From the NCBI RefSeq assembly GCF_011761265.1, contig NZ_JAAOZB010000002.1, forward strand, positions 124,001 to 188,000: a DNA stretch of 64,000 nt. Reading direction: 5' to 3'. The stretch is from Microbacterium halimionae (lineage in GTDB: Bacteria; Actinomycetota; Actinomycetes; Actinomycetales; Microbacteriaceae). Under the pieces are notes generated by a model. It was given only the letters and a program-made list of their open reading frames with translations, was not told the DNA's origin and did not search any database. Of the stretch, positions 34,354-44,136 are shown one piece after another. A program made the position numbers and the translations under genes. Numbering within the stretch: position 1 is the stretch's first letter; each line of letters opens with the position of its first letter.

Positions 34354-34779
34354 TCACGCGCCCGGCTGTAGCCGCGCCAAGAAGCGGTCGGGCGCGGGTA
34401 GCGGAGCAAAACCGTACTTCGCATAGAGTCCGTGTGCATCCGCCGTCGCAAGAAGCACACGGGGAAGGCCCAGAGGCTCAAGGTCTGCAACGACTCCAGC
34501 GATGAGGCCTTTGCCGATGCTGTTGCCTCGCGCGTGAGTTGCGACGAAGACATCGCACAGCCAGGCAAAGGTCACGCCATCTGTGATGACGCGAGCGTAA
34601 GCGACTTGTGCGCCGGACTCGACCTCGAACATGCCGTAGTTGCGTGAGGCATCGATGGCAGCATCCTGCGCCTGACGAGTGCGTCCCTTCGCCCAGTACG
34701 ATTCCTCGCTCAGCCAACTGTGCACGAGCGCGCGGTCGATCTCGTGTGAGGACGTCGAAAAGCGGAAGCGGGAATTCAC
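34354..34779 (-). CDS. GNAT-family acetyltransferase
   Basis: 141 residues from the GTG at 34779; earlier codons are excluded because they run antisense into the SRP RNA gene. The GNAT core shows FVATHARGNSIGKGLIAGVV as the acetyl-CoA loop and LLATADAHGLYAKYGFAPL as the closing motif, similar to the small single-domain family often annotated as ArsN or YjgM-like. TATTCT stands six bases before the GTG, suggesting a leaderless mRNA. Confidence 0.75.
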   Translation of the reverse strand: MNSRFRFSTSSHEIDRALVHSWLSEESYWAKGRTRQAQDAAIDASRNYGMFEVESGAQVAYARVITDGVTFAWLCDVFVATHARGNSIGKGLIAGVVADLEPLGLPRVLLATADAHGLYAKYGFAPLPAPDRFLARLQPGA

Positions 34780-34857
34780 CCCCTCAGAATATGGCGACGG
34801 AATGTCGCCTCCGGACCGTCGACTGGCGAGACGCCGCGAGCACGTTAGACTATTGGA

Positions 34858-34950
34858 AGCTCTCCGCGAGGCGGCATCCAGGCCAACTCCCCCAGGACGG
34901 AAACGTAGCAAGGGTAACCAGGCTCTGCCGGGTTCGCGGAGAGTCTTATT
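34858..34950 (+). ncRNA. ffs: SRP RNA, small (4.5S) type
   Basis: A long terminal stem pairs CTCTCCGCGA (34860-34869) with TCGCGGAGAG (34934-34943). The universally conserved apical region is present: CAGGACGGAAACGTAGCAAG, with a GAAA tetraloop closed by ACG/CGT and the AGCA symmetric loop bound by Ffh. A -10-like TAGACT lies at 34846-34851, seven bases before the likely 5' end, and the stem is followed by tcttattttt, an intrinsic termination tail. The Alu domain is absent, as expected. Confidence 0.93.
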
Positions 34951-35025
34951 TTTCCGGAGTGATTCGTAGGACTTTCTCCGGTGCACCCGGGCGCGGCGGG
35001 TGCCGCGGCCTCTTAGGGTTGATAT

Positions 35026-37173
35026 GTGGCACAGAGCATCTTCATCACCTCAGCCGAAGGACATTCCGGCAAGTCCACGATCGCACTCGGAGTGCTTGAC
35101 GCGTTAAGTCACGCGACTCCGCGCATCGGGGTTTTCCGAACGGTCGCGCGCTCCACCGTCGAACGCGATTATGTGCTCGAGATGTTGCTCGACCATGATG
35201 GCGTCGACCTCGATTACGACGAGTGCATCGGCGTCACGTACGACGACGTGCACGACGATCCGGATGCTGCGCTCGGTCGCATCGTAGAACGCTACAAAGC
35301 TGTTGAAGCGCAGTGCGACGCGATCGTGATCCTCGGTAGCGACTTCACCGACGTCGGTAGTCCCGCAGAGCTCGGGTACAACGCACGGATCGCCGCGAAC
35401 CTCGGTGCTCCGGTGTTGCTCGTGCTCGGAGGTCGGGCACACCAGGGGAGCGGCGAGCAACTCGGCACGTCGACGCCGCGAACCCCCGAAGAGATGGGCC
35501 AGATCACATCTCTCGCTCTCACCGAGCTGTCGAACGGTCGAGCTGATCTACTCGGAATCGCGGCGAATCGCATCGATCCTGAGCGCTCGGATGAAATCGT
35601 CGCCGCTGTTCGCGGGGTCATCGAGCACAGTCTGCCCGCGGCTCGCGCAGCCGAAGTGCCGGTATGGGCGCTGCCAGAAGATCGTTTCCTGGTTGCACCG
35701 TCGGTGCGTGGAGTACTCCGTTCCGTGGACGGGACCCTCGTCAAGGGCGACCCTGACCTCATGACCCGCGAAGTCCTCGGCGTCGTCGTCGCTGGCATGT
35801 CGATGGTCAACGTGTTGCCCCGCCTGACTGAAAGCGCGCTGGTTGTTATCCCGGCCGACCGCACCGAAGTGCTCCTCGCCACAATGCTTGCGCACTCGTC
35901 GGGTACGTTCCCGTCGCTCGCTGGTGTCGTGCTGAACGGGCCGTTTCCGCTGCCCGAAGACATCGACCGCCTCATCGACGGTCTCGACTCGACGCTGCCG
36001 ATCATCTCGACCGACGGCGGCACGTATGAGACCGCCGTGCAGATCATGAACACGCGTGGCCGGCTCGCCGCCGACTCGCAGCGCCGCTATGACACGGCGC
36101 TTGCGATGTTCCACAAGCACGTCGACGTCGAAGAGCTCACTCGTCTCTTGGGCCTCGCGCGCTCAAGCGTCGTCACGCCCCTCATGTTCGAGTACGGAAT
36201 CATGGAGCGCGCTCGCAGCAATCGAAAGCGCATTGTTCTCCCCGAGGGCGAAGACGATCGCGTGTTGCGTGCTGCCGCGACAGTACTGGCGCGCGGCGTT
36301 GCCGACATCATCATCCTCGGTGAAGATCTCGAGGTTCGACACCGAGCCCTTGAACTTGGTATCGACATCTCCGGGGCCGAGATCATCAGCCCATTCGATG
36401 CCGTCTACGTCAATAAGTTCGCCACTGAATACACGCGCCTGCGCGCCCATAAGGGCATGACGTATGAACGCGCCGCAGATTCGGTGACGGATGCCTCGTA
36501 CTTCGCCACTCTCATGGTGCACATGGGCTTCGCCGACGGCATGGTTTCGGGTGCGGCTCACACGACTGCTCATACGATTCGGCCGGCTTTCGAGATCATC
36601 AAAACGAAGCCCGGTGTCTCAGTCGTTTCGAGCGTCTTTTTGATGGCGCTCGCTGACCGTGTGTTGGTCTATGGTGACTGCGCGGTGATTCCCGACCCGA
36701 CGAGTGACCAGCTTGCTGACATCGCGATCTCGTCGGCATCCACTGCGTCGCAGTTCGGTATCGATCCGCGCGTTGCGATGCTCTCGTATTCCACGGGGGA
36801 GTCCGGCACCGGAGCTGACGTCGAAAAGGTACGGACTGCCACCGGCATCGTGCGCGAGCGTGCGCCCGAGATGCTCGTCGAGGGTCCTATCCAGTACGAC
36901 GCGGCAGCAGATGCGGCAGTGGCTCTCGCCAAGATGCCAGGGTCAGACGTTGCTGGGCGCGCGACTGTGTTTATCTTCCCTGACCTCAATACGGGAAATA
37001 ACACCTATAAAGCTGTGCAGCGATCGGCTGGGGCCGTTGCCATCGGCCCGGTACTGCAGGGCCTCAACAAACCAATCAACGACCTTTCGCGTGGTGCGCT
37101 GGTTGAAGACATCGTCAACACGATTGCGATTACCGCGATCCAGGCTCAGGCCGACCAGGAACAGGGAGAGTGA
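35026..37173 (+). CDS. pta: Phosphate acetyltransferase
   Basis: 715 residues, long form. The N-terminal P-loop/BioD-like domain (EGHSGKSTIALGVLDAL), central DRTGG-type domain and C-terminal catalytic PTA_PTB domain (GMVSGAAHTTAHTIRPAFEI, SYSTGESGTGADVEKVR, FPDLNTGNNTYKAVQRSAGA) are all present. It interconverts acetyl-CoA and acetyl phosphate. The GTG start lacks a Shine-Dalgarno; TAGGGT at 35014-35019 is six bases upstream, a leaderless arrangement. The ackA gene starts 4 bp after its stop. Confidence 0.96.
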   Translation: MAQSIFITSAEGHSGKSTIALGVLDALSHATPRIGVFRTVARSTVERDYVLEMLLDHDGVDLDYDECIGVTYDDVHDDPDAALGRIVERYKAVEAQCDAIVILGSDFTDVGSPAELGYNARIAANLGAPVLLVLGGRAHQGSGEQLGTSTPRTPEEMGQITSLALTELSNGRADLLGIAANRIDPERSDEIVAAVRGVIEHSLPAARAAEVPVWALPEDRFLVAPSVRGVLRSVDGTLVKGDPDLMTREVLGVVVAGMSMVNVLPRLTESALVVIPADRTEVLLATMLAHSSGTFPSLAGVVLNGPFPLPEDIDRLIDGLDSTLPIISTDGGTYETAVQIMNTRGRLAADSQRRYDTALAMFHKHVDVEELTRLLGLARSSVVTPLMFEYGIMERARSNRKRIVLPEGEDDRVLRAAATVLARGVADIIILGEDLEVRHRALELGIDISGAEIISPFDAVYVNKFATEYTRLRAHKGMTYERAADSVTDASYFATLMVHMGFADGMVSGAAHTTAHTIRPAFEIIKTKPGVSVVSSVFLMALADRVLVYGDCAVIPDPTSDQLADIAISSASTASQFGIDPRVAMLSYSTGESGTGADVEKVRTATGIVRERAPEMLVEGPIQYDAAADAAVALAKMPGSDVAGRATVFIFPDLNTGNNTYKAVQRSAGAVAIGPVLQGLNKPINDLSRGALVEDIVNTIAITAIQAQADQEQGE

Positions 37174-37177
37174 CCGC

Positions 37178-38404
37178 GTGAGCGTCGTCCTCGTCGTAAA
37201 TAGCGGCTCATCTTCATTCAAATATCAGCTCATCGAGATGACAGGTGAGCGCGTGCTTGCATCTGGAATCGTGGAGCGCATCGGTGAGCCGATTGGCCGT
37301 GCCAAGCACAAGGTGATGGCGCCAGGTGGGCAGAACGCCGTGACGATGGTGGATGCCACCACCACCCGCGAAGTTCCGATCCCCGATCACCGGGCCGGAT
37401 TCGCAGTCATGCTCGAGGCATTCGAGGCGCAGGGGCCGTCACTCACCGACAACGCCCCGACAGCCGTAGGCCACCGAGTGGTGCACGGTGGCGCGCGCTT
37501 CTTCGAGCCGACGCTGATCACCCCGCTGGTTGAGATCAATATCGATGAGCTCGCCGCCCTCGCACCATTGCATAACCCCGGCGCTCTTCAAGGCATCCGT
37601 GCTGCTCGTGATGCGTTCCCAGCTCTTCCGCACGTCGCTGTTTTCGACACTGCCTTTCACCAGACGCTGCCGCCGGCGGCGTACACGTACGCGATTGACC
37701 GCGAGGTCGCTGAGGCGTACCGCCTGCGAAAGTATGGTTTCCACGGCACGTCGCACAAATATGTGAGCGAAGCGGCCGCCGCTTTTCTCGAGCGCCCGAA
37801 CAGCGAACTGCGTCAAATCATCTTTCACCTCGGCAACGGGGCATCGGCGGCAGCTGTGGCCGGTGGCGAGTCGATCGACACGTCAATGGGCTTCACGCCC
37901 CTGGCGGGCCTCGTCATGGGGACACGCTCGGGCGATATCGACCCCGCCGTCGTGTTTCAGCTCGCACGCCGAGCTGACATGACGATCGGCGAAATTGATT
38001 CACTGCTCAATAAGCAGAGCGGTGTACTGGGGCTTGCAGGAGTCGGCGACATGCGCGACCTCATGGATCGTGTCGACGAGGGTGATGCTGCCGCTCAGCT
38101 CGCATACGACGTCTACATTCATCGCTTGCGCGCCTACCTCGGTTCGTACATCGTGCAACTCGGCGGCATCGACGTCATCAGCTTCACCGCGGGCGTCGGC
38201 GAAAATGACCCCGCCATTCGCGCCGCAACTGTAGAAACTCTCGGCTTCCTTGGGGTCGAGATCGACCCGGAGCGGAACGGGAAGCGTGGGGGCGGCATCC
38301 GAGTGATTTCGACTGATACCTCCCGGGCGACTGTGCTCGTTGTGCCGACCAACGAAGAGCTTGAAATCGCGCGTCAAGCTCTCGTCGTTGCCGAGGAGTC
38401 GTAG
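37178..38404 (+). CDS. ackA: Acetate kinase
   Basis: 408 residues. The GTG start follows GGGAG ten bases upstream. Motifs: VLVVNSGSSSFKYQL at the N-terminus, FDTAFHQTLP, FHGTSHKYV, HLGNGASAAAV, DTSMGFTPLAGLVMGTRSGD and FTAGVGENDPAIR, all family hallmarks. It converts acetyl phosphate and ADP to acetate and ATP, completing the pathway with pta. The two genes form an operon. Confidence 0.97.
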   Translation: MSVVLVVNSGSSSFKYQLIEMTGERVLASGIVERIGEPIGRAKHKVMAPGGQNAVTMVDATTTREVPIPDHRAGFAVMLEAFEAQGPSLTDNAPTAVGHRVVHGGARFFEPTLITPLVEINIDELAALAPLHNPGALQGIRAARDAFPALPHVAVFDTAFHQTLPPAAYTYAIDREVAEAYRLRKYGFHGTSHKYVSEAAAAFLERPNSELRQIIFHLGNGASAAAVAGGESIDTSMGFTPLAGLVMGTRSGDIDPAVVFQLARRADMTIGEIDSLLNKQSGVLGLAGVGDMRDLMDRVDEGDAAAQLAYDVYIHRLRAYLGSYIVQLGGIDVISFTAGVGENDPAIRAATVETLGFLGVEIDPERNGKRGGGIRVISTDTSRATVLVVPTNEELEIARQALVVAEES

Positions 38405-38509
38405 CGGAGATACCGGCGCGTAACGTAGGCCCACTACGCTGAGCAGACACGCACGCCGAGGTGCAATTCCCCAATACCTGCGGCACGCCGCACCCTGTCT
38501 GGAGGCACT

Positions 38510-39241
38510 GTGACCGACGACGCCCTGCCCGACCTCACGAGCTTCGAAGCTGTGCTCTTTGATCTCGATGGCGTTTTGACGCCGACGGCCGAAGTGCACA
38601 TGCACGCGTGGAAGACCATGTTCGAGCAAGTTTTCGTGGAGTGGGGCGTAGAAGCGCCCTATACCGAAAGCGATTATTTCGAATACCTCGACGGCAAGAA
38701 ACGCTATGACGGTGTGTCGAGTCTTCTCCGCAGTCGCGACATCGAGATTCCCTGGGGCGATCCAAGCGACGACCCCGCACTCAACACTGTCTGCGGCATC
38801 GGCAACCGTAAGAACGAGGTTTTTGCGGGTGTCTTGCGCGCCGAAGGCATTGCTCCCTACCCGGGGTCGTTGCGCCTGCTCGAGAAGCTCGCTGCCGCGG
38901 GAACCCCGGTTGCTGTGGTGTCGAGCTCGAAGAACGCCGAAGAGGTTTTGGCCGCCGCAGGCATTCGGGATCGTTTTCCGGTCGTGATGGACGGGGTCAT
39001 CGCCGAGCGTGACAACCTCTCGTCAAAACCTGCCCCCGACGTTTTCATTGAGGCGGCCCGGATGCTCGGGGTCGACCCAGCGCGCACGGCGGCTGTTGAA
39101 GATGCCATCAGCGGAGTGAAGTCAGCATCCGCTGGGGGTTTCACCCTTGTTGTCGGTGTCGATCGCGGAGTCGGCGCTGAAGCGTTGCGCAATGCGGGCG
39201 CTGACGTGGTCGTAGACGACCTCGACGCATTCGTAAACTGA
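38510..39241 (+). CDS. HAD hydrolase, beta-phosphoglucomutase-like
   Basis: 243 residues. The GTG has GGAGG four to five bases upstream. HAD motif I is FDLDGVLTPT, motif II VVSSSKNAEEV and motif III KPAPDVFIEAARMLGV with VEDAISGVKSA. The cap domain is the C1 type seen in beta-phosphoglucomutases (KKRYDGVSSLLRSRDIEIPWG). Placed 53 bp upstream of a GH65 phosphorylase, it most likely converts beta-glucose 1-phosphate to glucose 6-phosphate. Confidence 0.85.
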   Translation: MTDDALPDLTSFEAVLFDLDGVLTPTAEVHMHAWKTMFEQVFVEWGVEAPYTESDYFEYLDGKKRYDGVSSLLRSRDIEIPWGDPSDDPALNTVCGIGNRKNEVFAGVLRAEGIAPYPGSLRLLEKLAAAGTPVAVVSSSKNAEEVLAAAGIRDRFPVVMDGVIAERDNLSSKPAPDVFIEAARMLGVDPARTAAVEDAISGVKSASAGGFTLVVGVDRGVGAEALRNAGADVVVDDLDAFVN

Positions 39242-39263
39242 CTTTTTGCTCGTTTCTTGACAG

Positions 39264-39280
39264 CTGCCGAAATTCGGCAG
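39264..39280. promoter_or_regulatory. Perfect palindrome before GH65 gene, candidate operator
   Basis: CTGCCGA-AAT-TCGGCAG is a perfect 7-bp dyad between the phosphoglucomutase stop and the GH65 start, two bases after a TTGACA at 39257-39262. Short CG-centred dyads of this kind are typical LacI-family operators for sugar genes. No LacI gene is in the window. Confidence 0.4.
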
Positions 39281-39294
39281 TGGAAGGCATCCCC

Positions 39295-41820
39295 ATGATG
39301 GATCGCGACCGATTCCCCGTAGACCCCTGGCGCCTCGTTGAGCGCTCGTATGGGCTCGATGATTTCGGAGTAACCGAGACGCTGTTCTCGGTCGGCAACG
39401 GATACCTCGGCCTCCGAGGTAACCATCCCGAGGGCCGATTCGGCCACGAGCAGGGCACGTTTATCAACGGGTTCCACGAGACCTTCCCCATCCGTCACGC
39501 CGAGCAGGCGTATGGCTTCGCTGAGGTGGGTCAAACCATCATCAACGCGCCGGACGCGAAAGTTATGCGGGTTTACGTCGACGATGAACCGTTGTCCTTC
39601 GACGTCGCTGATGTCACCGAGTACGAGCGCAGCCTCGACATGCGTGATGGCGTGCTGCGCCGCAATCTGTTGTGGTGCACCCCATCGGGTAAGGAAGTGC
39701 GCATCGACTTCGAGCGGATGGTTTCGTTCGATGAGAAACATCTTGCGATCATGAGCGTCGAAGTCACCGTGCTCAACGCTGACGCGCCAGTGACAATCAA
39801 CTGCCAGCTTATTAATCGACAAGATGGCGAAGACGTATACGGCGGCACCCCCAAGCCGACGAAGCGAGCTGGTTTTGACCCCCGTAAGGCTGAGCGCATC
39901 GCTGAGCGGGTGATGCAACCCGAGGAGTACTGGCAAGACGGGCTGCGATCTGCGCTGAGCTACCGCGTGTCGGAGTCCCAGATGACTATCGGTGTCGCCG
40001 CCGACCACGTCATCGAAACCGAGAACGCATACAGTGCGCGCACTCTCATCGAGCCCGATATCGCGAAGAATGTGTTCCGCGTCAGTGCGAAGCAGGGCGT
40101 GCCGACGCGCGTTGTCAAAGTTGTGAGCTACCACACGTCGCGTGGCGTACCTACGCGTGAACTCATAGACCGTTGCCGCCGCACTCTTGATCGCGCCGCA
40201 TCCGATGGTATTGCCTCGCAATTTCAGAAGCAGCGCGAGTGGTTGGATGCCTTCTGGCGCCGCTCCGACGTGCGCATCGAAGGGCACGACGATCTGCAGC
40301 AGGCGACCCGCTGGTGCCTTTTTCAGCTCGCTCAGGCTGCGGCCCGCGCCGACGGGATGGGCGTGCCGGCAAAGGGTGTTTCTGGCTCGGGATATTCCGG
40401 TCACTACTTCTGGGACACCGAGATTTATGTCTTGCCGTTCCTGGCCTACACGACACCGCAGTGGGCGCGAAATGCGATCCGGATGCGCGCTCTCATGCTT
40501 CCAGCAGCTCGCCGCCGCGCGCGTCAGCTCAATGAGGCTGGGGCCCTTTTCCCCTGGCGGACGATCAACGGCGAAGAGGCATCCGCTTATTACGCCGCGG
40601 GAACCGCGCAGTATCACATCAACGCTGACGTCAGCTTTGCTCTCGCGAAGTATGTGAGGGCCACCGGTGACACCGCGTTCTTGTACACCGAGGGCGTCGA
40701 CATCGCAGTGGAGACAGCACGGCTGTGGACCACTCTCGGGTTCTGGCGTGAAAGCGAAGGCGACAGTTCCTTCCACATTCACGGCGTGACAGGACCCGAC
40801 GAGTACACGACGGTCGTCAACGACAACCTGTTTACGAACGTCATGGCACGCTTCAACCTCAGGTTTGCGGCACGCACGATTCGTGAGATGGAAGTCTACG
40901 AACCCGATGCCTACCGCCTCCTCGTCAGTCGAGTAGGCCTCGACGCAGATGAAGCCGAGATGTGGGACAAAGCCGCTGAGGCCATGCACATTCCCTTCAG
41001 CGAAGCTCTCGGCATCCACCCGCAAGACCACGTGTTCTTGGAGCGTGAAGTGTGGGATCTCGAAAACACGCCGGTCGATCAGCGGCCGTTGCTCCTGAAC
41101 TTCCACCCGCTCGTGATCTACCGCTACCAGGTACTCAAACAGGCGGATGTCGTTCTCGCACTGTTTTTGCAGGGTAACCACTTCACGAGTGAAGAGAAGC
41201 TTGCTGATTTCCAGTACTACGACCCGCTGACGACAGGAGACTCGACGCTGTCGGCGGTTGTGCAGTCAATTCTCGCGGCCGAAGTCGGATACCAGGACCT
41301 CGCACTCGACTACTTCTTACAGTCGATCTTCGTCGACCTCGGTGACCTGCACCACAACGCGGCTGATGGCGTCCACGTGGCATCGGCGGGCGGTGTCTGG
41401 ACCGCACTCGTCTCTGGATTCGGCGGAATGCGAGACCACTTCGGTGAGCTTTCGTTCGATCCTCGGCTACCCGCGGACTGGCCGGAGCTTGCGTACACGC
41501 TGCACTGGCACGGCACTGAACTCGACGTCATACTTCGTGCGAACGAGCTTCGCATCAAGGCGGGCGAGGGCACTCCCGTGACGTTCTGGGTGCGCGGGGC
41601 CGAGTACACGGTGCAAAGTGGTGGCGAAGTATCTGTGCCACTTGCCGACCAGGGCCCCGTGATTCCTGGGCGTCCCTCACTCACTCAGTTCGCCGATGTG
41701 CGCCGCGAAGATGGCACGCTGCTGTCGGCGTCCGTTCCCACGGTGACCACCAGCATCCCGATCATCGGTGAAGACGGAAACCCCATCGATCCGGATGAAC
41801 CGCGACCCATGATCGACTAA
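39295..41820 (+). CDS. Glycoside hydrolase family 65 disaccharide phosphorylase
   Basis: 841 residues from ATG 39295, with GGAAGG seven bases upstream. The order is an N-terminal beta-sandwich (VGNGYLGLRGNHPEG), the (alpha/alpha)6 barrel with the catalytic acid Glu in HGVTGPDEYTTVVNDN, FHPLVIYRYQVLKQADVV contacting phosphate, and a C-terminal domain with AADGVHVASAGGVWTALVSG. GH65 enzymes phosphorolyse maltose, trehalose or kojibiose to beta-glucose 1-phosphate and glucose; the exact disaccharide is not determinable. The pairing with beta-phosphoglucomutase strongly supports the phosphorylase role over a hydrolase. Confidence 0.93.
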   Translation: MMDRDRFPVDPWRLVERSYGLDDFGVTETLFSVGNGYLGLRGNHPEGRFGHEQGTFINGFHETFPIRHAEQAYGFAEVGQTIINAPDAKVMRVYVDDEPLSFDVADVTEYERSLDMRDGVLRRNLLWCTPSGKEVRIDFERMVSFDEKHLAIMSVEVTVLNADAPVTINCQLINRQDGEDVYGGTPKPTKRAGFDPRKAERIAERVMQPEEYWQDGLRSALSYRVSESQMTIGVAADHVIETENAYSARTLIEPDIAKNVFRVSAKQGVPTRVVKVVSYHTSRGVPTRELIDRCRRTLDRAASDGIASQFQKQREWLDAFWRRSDVRIEGHDDLQQATRWCLFQLAQAAARADGMGVPAKGVSGSGYSGHYFWDTEIYVLPFLAYTTPQWARNAIRMRALMLPAARRRARQLNEAGALFPWRTINGEEASAYYAAGTAQYHINADVSFALAKYVRATGDTAFLYTEGVDIAVETARLWTTLGFWRESEGDSSFHIHGVTGPDEYTTVVNDNLFTNVMARFNLRFAARTIREMEVYEPDAYRLLVSRVGLDADEAEMWDKAAEAMHIPFSEALGIHPQDHVFLEREVWDLENTPVDQRPLLLNFHPLVIYRYQVLKQADVVLALFLQGNHFTSEEKLADFQYYDPLTTGDSTLSAVVQSILAAEVGYQDLALDYFLQSIFVDLGDLHHNAADGVHVASAGGVWTALVSGFGGMRDHFGELSFDPRLPADWPELAYTLHWHGTELDVILRANELRIKAGEGTPVTFWVRGAEYTVQSGGEVSVPLADQGPVIPGRPSLTQFADVRREDGTLLSASVPTVTTSIPIIGEDGNPIDPDEPRPMID

Positions 41821-41860
41821 CCACCCTCCCGCGGGAGGAGATCTGCCGAGGGGAGGACAT

Positions 41861-41986
41861 ATGCTCGAAAATTGTCATCCAATCGGCGTATCTCCTCCGC
41901 GCGGCGGCGTGTGCTCACGAGCGAACGAGCGGATGCTGGAGCGAACCGCGGCAGTGTCGGTGGAACGCCGTAGGCTGGGTTTGTGA
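41861..41986 (+). CDS. Possible 41-residue small ORF upstream of dnaX
   Basis: The ATG at 41861 has a near-perfect GGGGAGGA three bases upstream. It encodes MLENCHPIGVSPPRGGVCSR and ends at TGA 41984-41986, overlapping the dnaX GTG (GTGA). The strong ribosome site and overlap are what one would expect of a leader ORF, but the peptide is Arg-rich without a family match and dnaX has its own leaderless promoter inside it. It may be chance. Confidence 0.3.
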   Translation: MLENCHPIGVSPPRGGVCSRANERMLERTAAVSVERRRLGL

Positions 41987-44136
41987 CTACTGCTCTGTAC
42001 CGCCGCTACCGCCCCGAGGCGTTCGGCGAGATGATCGGACAGGCGCAGGTAACCGAGCCGCTCATGACGGCGCTTCGTAGCGACCGCGTCGGTCACGCAT
42101 ACCTGTTCTCGGGTCCTCGTGGCTGCGGTAAAACGACGTCAGCGCGAATTCTCGCCCGGTGCCTCAACTGTGCCGATGGCCCAACCGATACGCCCTGCGG
42201 TGTGTGCCCCAGCTGCGTAGAGCTCGGTCGCGACGGCGGCGGCTCGCTCGACGTCGTTGAGATCGACGCGGCAAGCCACAACGGCGTCGACGATGCCCGT
42301 GATCTACGCGAACGCGCCGTGTTTGCGCCGGCTCGTGATCGCTTCAAGATCTTCATCCTCGACGAAGCGCACATGGTGACTCAGCAGGGATTCAATGCGC
42401 TCCTCAAGCTGGTCGAAGAGCCGCCTGCGCACGTCAAATTCATTTTTGCGACGACTGAACCCGAAAAGGTTCTCGGCACGATTCGTTCACGCACGCACCA
42501 CTACCCGTTCCGGTTGGTGCCGCCCGCTGCGATGCTCGAGTACGTCGGCGAACTGAGCGACGCCGAAGGCGTTCAGGTCGAATCAGGCGTATTGCCACTG
42601 GTCGTCCGCGCGGGCGGTGGCTCTCCTCGAGACACGCTCTCGTTGCTCGATCAGCTCATCGCTGGCTCTGACCCGTCTGAATCAGGCGGGATGCTGGTGC
42701 GTTACGAGCGTGCGGTGGCCCTGCTGGGTTACACCCACGGTGCGCTGCTCAGCGAGGTCATCGATGCGCTCGCGAGTGCAGATGCGGCTGCTGCTTTCGG
42801 TGCGATTGATCGTGTCGTGCAGACAGGTCAAGACCCGCGGCGTTTTGTCGAAGATCTTCTGGAGCGGTTGCGTGACCTCATCGTGATCGCGGCCACGGGC
42901 CAGGGCGCGGCGACGGTTTTGCGCGGTGTGCCAGCCGAAGAGATCGAACAGATGGCCGGTCAAGCTGTCGTCTACGGATCAGATCGTCTCTCGCGTACTG
43001 CCGACATCGTGATCGGCACGCTCGACGAGATGACAGGCGCCACGTCACCGCGGCTGCAGCTTGAGCTCATGATCGCGCGCGTGCTCGCACACACATCCGG
43101 AACGGCGGCTGCGCCGGCAGCGACGCTACCTGCCGTGGCAAACGCTGCGCCGGTCTCAGCGCCGATAGCCACGGCACCCGCACCGCCGGTGGCGCCAGCC
43201 GCACCGATTGCTGCTCCTCCGGCGGAGCGCGAGCCTGAGCAGACGGCACCAGAACAAACAGCACCTGAGCCGGCCACACCTGAGCCACCTGCAGCCCCCT
43301 TGGCGTCGGGCCCGGTGAGCTTCACGCGGCTACGTGATGCATGGCCCGAGGTTCTCGTTCGCCTCGAGAGCATCAGCCGTTCGTCGTGGATGATCGCGAT
43401 CGGTGCACGTGCTGTCGCGCTCAACGATGACGTACTCACGCTTGCTTTTCCCAGCCAGAGTGATGTCGAGAAGTTCAAGCAACGCAGCGCCGGCGGCGGC
43501 CCGAGCGAAGATCTTCGCCAAGCGATCCTCAGCATCGTGGGCGTGCGAGTGAAGTACATCGCGAAACACGAGAGCGATCTCGGTCCTGACTCAAGTGGTG
43601 GACCCGGCCGGGGCCCCACCCCGCCGGCAGATGGTCCACCCGGTGACGATCCCCGTGGTGAGTCGCGAGCCGTTCCTCCTTCGGCGCCATCCGCGGGTGT
43701 TGGTGAGTCATCGAGTGCCGCCCCGGCGCAGACAGCGCCAGTGACCGACTGGGACGTCGCGCAGATTCCTTCGGATGATGACGCTCCGCCGCCCGACATG
43801 GGGTGGTCAGACAACGCTGTTTCGCAATTTCCCGTCGATGATGATCCAGAAGACGCGACCGGGCGACGCGTGCAGACGGCAGTGGTTGCCCTCCCGCACA
43901 CAGCCTCAACCGACGGTGCTGTTCTTGCTCCCGAACCGAACCACTCTGACGATCGCGATGATGACATCGCGCCACCCATCGAAGAGGCGTACGCGCCGCC
44001 GACGGTTGCGCCTCCGATTCGCACAGCTCCGGTGCCAGACGGCATCCAGCGTTATGGCGAGGCAGTAGTGCGGCAGGTACTTAACGCGCGCTTCATTCGT
44101 GAAGAGCCATACGAGCGACCCACGAGGTTTAACTGA
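41983..44136 (+). CDS. dnaX: DNA polymerase III subunit gamma/tau
   Basis: 717 residues. The AAA+ clamp-loader domain (1-370) has Walker [16 protein letters not shown], zinc Cys residues in [28 protein letters not shown] and the SRH arginine region. A long Pro/Ala-rich linker follows (about 375-430), then a tau-like domain and an acidic C-terminus. The start is GTG without a Shine-Dalgarno; TAGGCT at 41971-41976 is six bases upstream, so it is probably leaderless. The last base of its stop is shared with the recR ATG. Confidence 0.96.
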   Translation: MTTALYRRYRPEAFGEMIGQAQVTEPLMTALRSDRVGHAYLFSGPRGCGKTTSARILARCLNCADGPTDTPCGVCPSCVELGRDGGGSLDVVEIDAASHNGVDDARDLRERAVFAPARDRFKIFILDEAHMVTQQGFNALLKLVEEPPAHVKFIFATTEPEKVLGTIRSRTHHYPFRLVPPAAMLEYVGELSDAEGVQVESGVLPLVVRAGGGSPRDTLSLLDQLIAGSDPSESGGMLVRYERAVALLGYTHGALLSEVIDALASADAAAAFGAIDRVVQTGQDPRRFVEDLLERLRDLIVIAATGQGAATVLRGVPAEEIEQMAGQAVVYGSDRLSRTADIVIGTLDEMTGATSPRLQLELMIARVLAHTSGTAAAPAATLPAVANAAPVSAPIATAPAPPVAPAAPIAAPPAEREPEQTAPEQTAPEPATPEPPAAPLASGPVSFTRLRDAWPEVLVRLESISRSSWMIAIGARAVALNDDVLTLAFPSQSDVEKFKQRSAGGGPSEDLRQAILSIVGVRVKYIAKHESDLGPDSSGGPGRGPTPPADGPPGDDPRGESRAVPPSAPSAGVGESSSAAPAQTAPVTDWDVAQIPSDDDAPPPDMGWSDNAVSQFPVDDDPEDATGRRVQTAVVALPHTASTDGAVLAPEPNHSDDRDDDIAPPIEEAYAPPTVAPPIRTAPVPDGIQRYGEAVVRQVLNARFIREEPYERPTRFN

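Noticed and set aside
39257..39262. TTGACA before GH65 as a complete sigma-70-type promoter
   Set aside because: No -10 hexamer is found 16-18 bases downstream, so only the palindrome was kept as a regulatory call.
38857..41181. A 774-codon minus-strand open frame opposite the GH65 gene
   Set aside because: It is the antisense shadow of GH65 and the phosphoglucomutase; it has no recognisable domain and no start signal.
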